Part shown: positions 28,448 to 35,335 of the stretch, one piece after another
Layout of the letters: every line of letters begins with the position of its first letter
Position numbering within the stretch: the stretch's first letter is position 1
Origin: Verrucomicrobiota bacterium
GTDB taxonomy: Bacteria > Verrucomicrobiota > Verrucomicrobiia > Limisphaerales > AAA164-E04
DNA length: 40,177 nucleotides
Reading direction: 5' to 3'
Assembly (NCBI GenBank): GCA_023257935.1
Contig: JALRAZ010000195.1
Coordinates: forward strand, 1 to 40,177
The notes under the pieces: model-generated
Seen by the model: only the letters and a program-made list of their open reading frames with translations
Databases searched by the model: none
Told to the model about the DNA's origin: nothing
Position numbers and translations under genes: made by a program

Positions 28448-28927
28448 TCATCGGCAGGCATCCTTCTGACCACAACTCCCATTTTTCTTGAGCGACTCGC
28501 AATTAGCCGTGATACGCAAGTTTTGTGATCGGAGCGCAAAACCCAGCTTCTGGGCTATCTCTCCTTCTAATTGCTCAATTTTTTCACTTTCAAACTCAAC
28601 GATACGATCACAATCCTCGCATATGATATGATGATGATTGGGATGATCTGCGTAGTTCGGATCGTAGTATTTCTGATCCTTACCAAAATCCATTTCGTGG
28701 ACCAAGCCACTCTCGGTGAGCAGGGGCAATGTGCGATAGACTGTTGCCCTGGATATGGAGGCATCTCTCGAACGAGACCACTCAAGCAGCTGGTCGGCTG
28801 TGAAATGCTCCTCGGTGTTGAAGACAACGTCGATGATGATCATCCTCTGAGAGGTCAACCTCAATTTCTTGCGGTCAATGAACTCGAGAAACCTCTCTTT
28901 TGCCTGATTGCCTTGGGGACTTGCCAC
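28448..28927 (-). CDS. Fur-family metalloregulator
   Basis: This is a 159-aa winged-helix repressor of the Fur superfamily (iron, zinc, manganese or peroxide sensing). The DNA-binding domain has LRLTSQRMIIIDVVF (22-36) and the recognition helix ISRATVYRTLPLL (58-70). The metal/dimerisation domain has HPNHHHIICEDC, with His 98-100 and Cys 103/106, and C-terminal cysteines at 143, 152 and 158. CxxC plus later Cys implies a structural zinc site. The start is GTG 28925-28927; no in-frame ATG lies upstream before the -10 box, so this is the best start. The metal sensed cannot be decided from sequence. The CNNM cation-transport genes downstream make metal homeostasis a natural theme. Confidence 0.92.
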   Translation of the reverse strand: MASPQGNQAKERFLEFIDRKKLRLTSQRMIIIDVVFNTEEHFTADQLLEWSRSRDASISRATVYRTLPLLTESGLVHEMDFGKDQKYYDPNYADHPNHHHIICEDCDRIVEFESEKIEQLEGEIAQKLGFALRSQNLRITANCESLKKNGSCGQKDACR

Positions 28928-28934
28928 TGAAGGA

Positions 28935-28962
28935 ATTATAGGTTTTGGCCGACAGACGTCAA
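28935..28962 (-). promoter_or_regulatory. Near-consensus promoter of the Fur-family gene
   Basis: The minus strand has TTGACG (28962-28957), 16 bp, then a perfect TATAAT (28940-28935). The expected transcription start, 6-8 bases beyond the -10 box, falls at about 28927-28929, on or beside the GTG start at 28927. Upstream is a direct repeat of TCAATCG on the plus strand (28959-28965 and 28971-28977), touching the -35 box, which might be an operator. Confidence 0.65.
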
Positions 28963-29166
28963 TCGGTGATTCAATCGAAGCAAATGGAGGATACCCTCGG
29001 AAGCAGGATTAACTTTATCGTTGCAGGTTTCTTTTGCGACTATTTGAGCAGGCTGAAAGTCGAATTGATTTGACGATTCACAGAGAAGGTTGCTAGCTAT
29101 TATAGATGTCCTTGACCCAACAAGTGGTCTCGGTTCCTCACTTTCCAGTGGCAGTCCCATAGACTG
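28963..29166. other. Noncoding gap between the RND transporter and the Fur-family gene
   Basis: About 200 bp are left between the transporter stop and the Fur-family promoter. The single 74-aa minus frame here (28936-29160) has no recognisable features and would overlap the promoter, so I regard the stretch as noncoding. I see no strong terminator after the transporter gene. Confidence 0.45.
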
Positions 29167-31971
29167 TCACTGGTTTTTTTTTGCTCTGAAATGCTGACTT
29201 GCAGGCAAAAATTCAGCCAAAACAGTGATCAAGGGGGGCAGAATGAGGAGGGCTGAGATCAAGGTAAAGAGGACACCTAGAGTCATGACCAGACCCAAGC
29301 TTGCAATACCCTGGTGTCCAGCCAGCATGAGACTGGAAAAACCAGCCATCGTGGTCATGGCTGAAATCAGCACCGCTCTCCCAGTACTGGAATAACGCAA
29401 ATCAATGAATGACTCCTCACGATAACGATGCAGGAGATGAATCCCATGGGCCACACCGATACCTAGGATCAGCGGCAAGGTCATGATGTTGGCTGGATTA
29501 AACGGGATGCCAAACAGGCCCATCCACCCGAGAAGCCAGAAGCAACCCACAAAAACTGGAAGCAGCGCCAAACACAAGGTCAGCAGGCTGCCAAAGTGAA
29601 ACCACACCAAGATCACGATGGCTAGCAGGGCATAAATCGAGGCCTCGAGATAACTCTGCTTGAGGAGTTCGGTGTATTCAAATAATTGCACTGGGGTGCC
29701 GGTAATCACAGGGGTGTTGAGATCTTCTTTGTCAAGGGTTCGAAGCTGAGAAATAAAGGTGGTCTGATGCCTTCGTTCCCAAAGGTTTTCCTTGGGAAAA
29801 ACCTGCAAAAGAAAACGGCCATCCTCCCCGAGAAATCGCTGACGAAGAAAGGGCGGCAAGTCAGCAATAGGAAGAGATTCTTTCAAAACAGTAGCACGCA
29901 GGCACTCCACCATATCGCTCCATTGAGTAAAGAGATGGGTCTGAAACCTTCCAAGACTCTGGCTGACTTCCTTGGGATCGCGCCGATTAACCGCCAGGAT
30001 AAGCTCGGAAATCTGCTCCTTAAGAGCCATGAGAGCCTGCCTGGTTTGTGCCATATCCTGGCGACCCTTCAGCTTCGTGGAAGCAGCCTGCAGGTAGCCA
30101 GCGCAGTAGACCATAGCCCGATGGAGTTCATGACTCTCAGGCGGATTTAATCGGGCAGATGCCAGCGGTAGCGTGAAGGCTTGAGCGACTATACGTTCCA
30201 GAATCCTCCGTTTCTCGGATTCCAGAGGTTCAAGCAGGGGAATTAGAGAACGGACTGATTTCACCGAGTTCATGCCCTCGATGGATTGGGAGGCATCGCG
30301 AGCTTCCTGCAATGTTTGAGTAATCACCGCACCATACAGAGCAGATTGATCGGTTGCCTTCATGAGCTTATACTCATAACGCACCGATTCGAGATCTGGG
30401 TTCTGCAGGTTCAGTAGATTGTAATCGAAGTAAACGCGAGGGATTTGCCAAAGGGCTATAAGGGTTACCGCCGCACTCCATCCCCAGACACGCCAGGTCG
30501 CATAAGGGCGGGATGACTCACGAGCAGCTTCATTGTGTCCAGCTTCAGGGACTGGCAAAGACGGCTTCTTGGAAGATCGCGCGGTGGAGAGGAGCCAGGC
30601 GGGTAGCATGGTCATCATCGGAATCAGGGAAAGCAACATACCCCCTCCGGTGATCAGTCCCATTTCCCTGACCCCCTTGAACTCAGTCAAAGCCATGGCC
30701 AAGAAAGCACCAGCAGTGGTCAGGCAGCCGGTGACAATACCCGCACCAGTGTTGACTATGGCCTGGTGAGCCGCCCGGCTGGCGTCCCCGTGTAAAAGAA
30801 GCTCCTCCTCGAACCGAGTGATCAGGTGCACCCCAAAGTCAATGGCAAGCCCAACCAGCATGGGCAGGAAAGCAATGGTCAGGATGTTCAAATGCCCGAC
30901 ACACAGGCTGGTGTAGCCAAGGGTGTAGCCCAGAGCAATGATCAGGCAACAGGTTGCCTTGATGGGGCGACCTACTTCGCGATAGCCAAAAATGAAAATC
31001 AAGGAAACCAACCCAATGGAAACCACGGTGGCCAGCAGCGTGTCGCGTCGCGACTGAGTCATTTCATCGAACTCCATCACCGGCTTGCCAGTGATCCCGA
31101 CGTTGATCCCTGGAATCTCCCTGACCAGAGCATTCACCAGCTCTCTGAGTCGTCGTATCGCCTGTTTCTCAAGCTCTGGTCGGCTAGGCTGAACAAGCAG
31201 CAAGTAGCTTTTACCTTGATCAAAGGATAGGTAACCTCCTCCCCCTGATCTCGGACTCATAGTCATCAGAGCTAGGTTTGCAGAGGGCTGGGTTTCAGGG
31301 TGCTTGACTGCATGAAGCATCTCGCCCAACAAGGACTGGAGCATCGGCAAACTCTCCACCAAAAGGGAAGGTCCAGAGGAGGGATTATCTCTGGAAGCCT
31401 TTCGATCTGATGCCTCGCGAAATTGAAGATTAACCCAGAAAAACAAATCGCTCAGGCTGGTCATATTCGCCACCTCACCCAAAAAAGGGGTAGCTCTGAT
31501 GAGCATTTGCTCAAGCTCCAGTAGGGTATCCAGCTCTGGCACCAATCTCAGCGCAGTAGGCCCGATGGTGAGTAAATCCTGACGATACAATACATTGGCA
31601 AAGAGGTCTGACTCTGCCTGAAGACGAGATCCAAGTGCCTCGACCCACCGTCGATTTTTTTGCCAATCCCCGCTCTCGACAACGACGATGAGTTCATCTT
31701 GCCCACCAAAATTTGCCTGATAATCCAGAAAATTTCGATGGTAACGCTGAGCGGACCCCACCAAATCGCTACGCGAGGTATTGAATTCCAGGTGTGTCAG
31801 GGTCCAGCCCACACAAATCAGAAAACAAAAGCATTGTGGATAGATGAACCAACCTGGGGCTTGAATCACGGCATGAGCCAATCGCTCAAGGCATGCTTTG
31901 AGCAGGGATCTGTTGGGATTGCTTGTCACAGCATGAAGGCCTCTGGTTGCGATCAGCCTGTTGAGAAACAC
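29167..31971 (-). CDS. RND/MMPL-family exporter, HpnN-like
   Basis: This is a 934-aa inner-membrane transporter with the two-fold RND architecture. One span near 45-60 precedes a periplasmic domain (about 65-300), then about five spans (about 310-470). The second half repeats this: span near 495, periplasmic part, spans at about 765-920. The motif GLAIDFGVHLITRFEEE (about 375) is typical of hopanoid-exporter HpnN and MMPL proteins. The second-half equivalent is GIGVAHGIHLLHRYREE (about 834), without Asp. Family substrates are lipids such as hopanoids; no hopanoid genes are in this window, so the substrate is open. The start is GTG 31969-31971 by frame; no early ATG exists and the true start is uncertain. 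It lies 42 bp downstream of the yebC gene. Confidence 0.85.
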   Translation of the reverse strand: MFLNRLIATRGLHAVTSNPNRSLLKACLERLAHAVIQAPGWFIYPQCFCFLICVGWTLTHLEFNTSRSDLVGSAQRYHRNFLDYQANFGGQDELIVVVESGDWQKNRRWVEALGSRLQAESDLFANVLYRQDLLTIGPTALRLVPELDTLLELEQMLIRATPFLGEVANMTSLSDLFFWVNLQFREASDRKASRDNPSSGPSLLVESLPMLQSLLGEMLHAVKHPETQPSANLALMTMSPRSGGGGYLSFDQGKSYLLLVQPSRPELEKQAIRRLRELVNALVREIPGINVGITGKPVMEFDEMTQSRRDTLLATVVSIGLVSLIFIFGYREVGRPIKATCCLIIALGYTLGYTSLCVGHLNILTIAFLPMLVGLAIDFGVHLITRFEEELLLHGDASRAAHQAIVNTGAGIVTGCLTTAGAFLAMALTEFKGVREMGLITGGGMLLSLIPMMTMLPAWLLSTARSSKKPSLPVPEAGHNEAARESSRPYATWRVWGWSAAVTLIALWQIPRVYFDYNLLNLQNPDLESVRYEYKLMKATDQSALYGAVITQTLQEARDASQSIEGMNSVKSVRSLIPLLEPLESEKRRILERIVAQAFTLPLASARLNPPESHELHRAMVYCAGYLQAASTKLKGRQDMAQTRQALMALKEQISELILAVNRRDPKEVSQSLGRFQTHLFTQWSDMVECLRATVLKESLPIADLPPFLRQRFLGEDGRFLLQVFPKENLWERRHQTTFISQLRTLDKEDLNTPVITGTPVQLFEYTELLKQSYLEASIYALLAIVILVWFHFGSLLTLCLALLPVFVGCFWLLGWMGLFGIPFNPANIMTLPLILGIGVAHGIHLLHRYREESFIDLRYSSTGRAVLISAMTTMAGFSSLMLAGHQGIASLGLVMTLGVLFTLISALLILPPLITVLAEFLPASQHFRAKKNQ

Positions 31972-32013
31972 CCTTGAGCCGCATGAGAGCGGCCACTCTC
32001 ACCCGCATCAGAC

Positions 32014-32742
32014 CTACTGAGGGAATTCCACGTTGGTATGGAGGTTGGTGACATCATCGTGATCATCGAGCATATCAATCAACTTCTGGATTGCAGGGAC
32101 GCTATCAACCGAAACCGGTGAGAGTAGCTCGGGTAGGAACGTGACGGTCGCGCTCATTGTAGGGATCGCTGCCCCCTCGATGGTCTGCAGCACAGTCTCA
32201 AATTGATTTGGGTCCGTAATGATTTCATAACCTTCCGGATCGGCTAGAAAATCTTCCGCTCCTGCCTCCAACGCAAGCTCCATCACCTTCTCCTCGCTCG
32301 CTTCATCCCGAGCTATCATGATCTGGCCCTTGCGGTGAAACAATCGGGTAACCGAGCCTGCAGAGGCGATAGCTCCCCCATGCTTGGTCAAAATATGGCG
32401 AATCTCCGCAGCAGTTCGGTTTTTGTTGTCGGTGGAGATTTCCGCCATGATAGCCACACCTTGCGGTCCATATATTTCGTAGGTCAAATCCAAGAACACT
32501 GAATGACCACCTTCTCCTGTCGCCTTCTGAATCGCACGCTGGACATTATCCGATGGCATGTTGGCCTGACGTGCCTTCAGGAGCACCATTCGCAGCCTTG
32601 GATTCAGATCGGGATCATCACTGGCCCCCTCCTTCACCGCGACAAATATTTCCCGGCTTAGCTTGGAGAAAATTTTAGCACGCTTGGCATCTACAGCTCC
32701 CTTGATGTGCTTGACCTTGGACCATTTATTATGACCTGCCAT
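32014..32742 (-). CDS. yebC: YebC/PmpR-family protein
   Basis: This 242-aa cytoplasmic protein begins MAGHNKWSKVKHIKGAVDAK, the family signature, with RAKIFSKLSREI and ARQANMPSDNVQRAIQKATG following. Members were described as transcriptional regulators (PmpR). YebC paralogs have more recently been tied to relieving ribosome stalling at proline-rich stretches. Length and three-domain composition are normal. It lies immediately upstream of the RND transporter gene and is divergent from the DUF1080 gene, with 122 bp between them. I see no strong consensus promoter in that gap. Confidence 0.95.
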   Translation of the reverse strand: MAGHNKWSKVKHIKGAVDAKRAKIFSKLSREIFVAVKEGASDDPDLNPRLRMVLLKARQANMPSDNVQRAIQKATGEGGHSVFLDLTYEIYGPQGVAIMAEISTDNKNRTAAEIRHILTKHGGAIASAGSVTRLFHRKGQIMIARDEASEEKVMELALEAGAEDFLADPEGYEIITDPNQFETVLQTIEGAAIPTMSATVTFLPELLSPVSVDSVPAIQKLIDMLDDHDDVTNLHTNVEFPQ

Positions 32743-32864
32743 AGTAAGATCTGGTTAAACCCCGATGTCGGTTAATGCAAACCTTTTGTCTGGGAGCGCT
32801 TTTTGATCATTGAGCTTGAACCCGAAAGCAGGGCAATGTCCTTGGAATCACCAACCAATCAATC

Positions 32865-33629
32865 ATGAAATCATATCACTTGTCAGCAATCCTGCTGGTT
32901 TGTCTCCTTCCCCAGTCCTTGCTAAGCCAGTCCGATGAGTCAGGGTTTGAGCCTCTCTTTGATGGATCCACTCTCAGTGGCTGGCACGTCAGTGCGAAGA
33001 CAGGTCATAGCCGTGCCAGCAATCACCAGAGTGGGGGCAAATGGGAAGTTCAGGATGGGGCCATCGTCGGCTCACAGGATGTCCCTGGAAATGGTGGTAT
33101 CCTCGTGAGCGACACGACATACGGTGATTTTGAAGTGGTCCTGGAGATGAACAACGACTTTGGTCCAGATAGCGGACTCTTTTTGCGTAGCACTGAAGAT
33201 GGCAAGGCCTGGCAGGCCATGATTGACTATCACGCAGGTGGCAATGTCATGGGCATTTACGGAGAGGGACTTGGGGGGCGCCCACATGTTCGCAATTACA
33301 GTTTTACCGACAAGGTCACAGACATCACCACCCAACCCACGGGTAATCCCCCCATCCCTTTTCCAATCCTACCCGAATCCTGGCCTTTATTCTGGCGGCA
33401 TGGTCAGTGGAACGAGTGTCGAGCCCGTATCGAAGGCAACCCTCCTCATATCACCACCTGGATCAATGGGGTTAAGATCATGGAGTGGCAGGAGACTGAA
33501 ATACGACATCCAGCAACCGGTAAGATCGCTCTCCAAGTCCACGGTGGTGGCGATCATACAGCCGAATATGTCCGCTACCGCCATATCCGAATCAAATCCC
33601 TCAAACCAGTAACGACCCCTCAGCCCTGA
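32865..33629 (+). CDS. Secreted DUF1080 protein (3-keto-disaccharide hydrolase family)
   Basis: The 254-aa protein has a signal peptide (MKSYHLSAILLVCLLPQSLLS, cleaved near 21-23) and then one DUF1080 domain. Typical pieces are FEPLFDGSTLSGWHV (about 28-42), GGKWEVQDGAIVG (about 57-69), FGPDSGLFLRS and the late WNECRARIEGNPPHITTWING and GKIALQVHGGG motifs. Characterised members hydrolyse 3-keto-glycosides or act as lyases in the C3-oxidation route of glycoside breakdown, often beside Gfo/Idh enzymes. It should be periplasmic or exported. Its stop codon is separated from the convergent sulfatase stop by only two bases. Confidence 0.9.
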   Translation: MKSYHLSAILLVCLLPQSLLSQSDESGFEPLFDGSTLSGWHVSAKTGHSRASNHQSGGKWEVQDGAIVGSQDVPGNGGILVSDTTYGDFEVVLEMNNDFGPDSGLFLRSTEDGKAWQAMIDYHAGGNVMGIYGEGLGGRPHVRNYSFTDKVTDITTQPTGNPPIPFPILPESWPLFWRHGQWNECRARIEGNPPHITTWINGVKIMEWQETEIRHPATGKIALQVHGGGDHTAEYVRYRHIRIKSLKPVTTPQP

Positions 33630-33631
33630 AA

Positions 33632-35146
33632 TCAGTTTGCCTCAAGAACCATCGCTCTCAAGCGGTGGAGTCTCTCGTGCATTTGAGGCTGTCCGGCCAG
33701 ATTGAACCATTGCCCGGGATCCTCCCTGGAACTGGCGTAGAGTTCCTCAGAACCATCAGCATAATGAAGGTAGCGCCAATGACGGGAAGTGAGCACCACA
33801 TTGCCAGCATCAAACCAGGTCAACACATGACGGCCAGCCTGTTGTCCAGGGTTCTCCAGCTGCGGGCGCAGTGTGACCCCATCAAGCCAGGGAGCAGGAG
33901 GCAGATGACAGAGATCCACCAAAGTGGGGAAAATATCCAGTAAGCTGACAGGTTCCTCACAACGCTGACCGAATTGAGGGCTTGTTGGGTCAAGCGGGGG
34001 CACCAGGATCAAGGGTATACGAGTGGATTCTGCCCAACCGGTCCACTTGCCCCAATGTTCCTTTTCACCAAGATGCCAACCGTGGTCGCTCATCAGAACA
34101 ATGATCGTTCGATCGGCATGAGGACTGGCATCAAGCGCTGCCACCAATCGACCCATTTGACGATCCACAAAATGAACGCTAGCAAGGTAGGCACGCACGG
34201 CATCAGCCCACTGCCCTGAGGCTTCAACCTGATGATGCGTACCAGCGGTGACAGGTTCTCGCGCCCATCGGCGAGCTTCCTGAGACACATCGCTTAAATC
34301 ACGGGCTAAAATCTCTGGCAACTGAATCTCTTGAACAGGAGGGAGTACTTCAAAATCTCGAGCCGGAGCATAAAGAGGGATATGCGGTCGATAATAACCC
34401 ACTGCCATGAAAAAAGGCTGATTGCGCCGCTGCCGCAACTGCTCGATGGCCCAGTCAGTGATACGGGTATCACCCATGGCCGTATCGGCGACTTTTAGTG
34501 GGCCCCAATCAAATGATTCTCCTGATCGAGTATCAGGTTGACGTTCACTGGGCAGCCCATTGAGTGGGAGAGCGATCTCTTCGCCACCAGGGCCATCGGG
34601 AACGACGTGCCTGGGATGATTCGAACCCTTGGTGGGCTGCTCTGCGACGGTATACTCGACTCTCTTGCGGGTGAACGGACTCCATCGCTGCTCGGTTTGA
34701 TACCCCTGGTCAAATAGATGAAGACGCCCCCCATGAAGGAGTTTGCCCGTTCCAAGGGTCTCATATCCATGCAAACTGAAATACCCGGGCAACAGCTGCT
34801 CAATGGCCAGGTCTGCGATGACATCGTCGCTGGCATTGGTCCATGCCCCTGTTTTGGAAGGAAGCTTTCCGGTGAAAATGGCAGTGCGCGATGGCCGACA
34901 GGCCGGGGCAACACAGTGGGCTTGGGTGAAAAGCACCCCCCTCTGAGCCAAGGCATCCATGTTGGGAGTTTTTGCCTGAGGATGACCTCCCAGGCACCCG
35001 ATCCAATCATTGAGATCATCCACCATGATCATCAATACATTAGGCTGCTGAGCCCCATGAAGCTGACCGATTCGGCCTAAACAAACAAAAAGGGAAAACC
35101 AGAGCAGAAACCAGTAATCGTTCCTAAGCCAGTTTAGTTTGACCAT
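33632..35146 (-). CDS. Secreted sulfatase, iduronate-2-sulfatase-like (type I, FGly)
   Basis: This is a 504-aa arylsulfatase-superfamily enzyme that hydrolyses sulfate esters, likely of glycans. A hydrophobic signal (about 10-31) precedes the domain. The metal-binding VDDLND (Asp 43, 44) follows, then the formylglycine motif CRPSR (Cys83), GKLLHGG (Lys135, His138), YRPHIPL (His255), and SDHGWHLGEKEHWGKW with Asp354, His355 and Lys362. All expected active-site positions are present. The pattern NVLMIMVDDLNDWIG together with GEKEHWGKWT is typical of the iduronate-2-sulfatase-like S1 group. Cys83 must be converted to formylglycine, and no maturase is encoded in this window. It is divergent from the LamG/PQQ gene and convergent with the DUF1080 gene. 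Confidence 0.93.
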   Translation of the reverse strand: MVKLNWLRNDYWFLLWFSLFVCLGRIGQLHGAQQPNVLMIMVDDLNDWIGCLGGHPQAKTPNMDALAQRGVLFTQAHCVAPACRPSRTAIFTGKLPSKTGAWTNASDDVIADLAIEQLLPGYFSLHGYETLGTGKLLHGGRLHLFDQGYQTEQRWSPFTRKRVEYTVAEQPTKGSNHPRHVVPDGPGGEEIALPLNGLPSERQPDTRSGESFDWGPLKVADTAMGDTRITDWAIEQLRQRRNQPFFMAVGYYRPHIPLYAPARDFEVLPPVQEIQLPEILARDLSDVSQEARRWAREPVTAGTHHQVEASGQWADAVRAYLASVHFVDRQMGRLVAALDASPHADRTIIVLMSDHGWHLGEKEHWGKWTGWAESTRIPLILVPPLDPTSPQFGQRCEEPVSLLDIFPTLVDLCHLPPAPWLDGVTLRPQLENPGQQAGRHVLTWFDAGNVVLTSRHWRYLHYADGSEELYASSREDPGQWFNLAGQPQMHERLHRLRAMVLEAN

Positions 35147-35335
35147 GTAGATGATCTCATCAGAAAACTTTCTTAAAAAGCAAGCTTGGGAAGAGCTTTA
35201 CTCTGACCTGATGTCATGGTTGCTTTGCCTTCCCGGAGAGGGGGCGAATCGATGCATCGCAACCAACTCAACTCGGGGGCAAAGGTTCGAATCGATGATT
35301 GCCTGAGATCATTGAGGTCCCTAGTATTGAGGATC

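Noticed and set aside
28936-29160. 74-aa minus-strand frame upstream of the Fur-family gene
   Set aside because: It overlaps the near-consensus promoter of the Fur-family gene and its sequence has no coherent structure.
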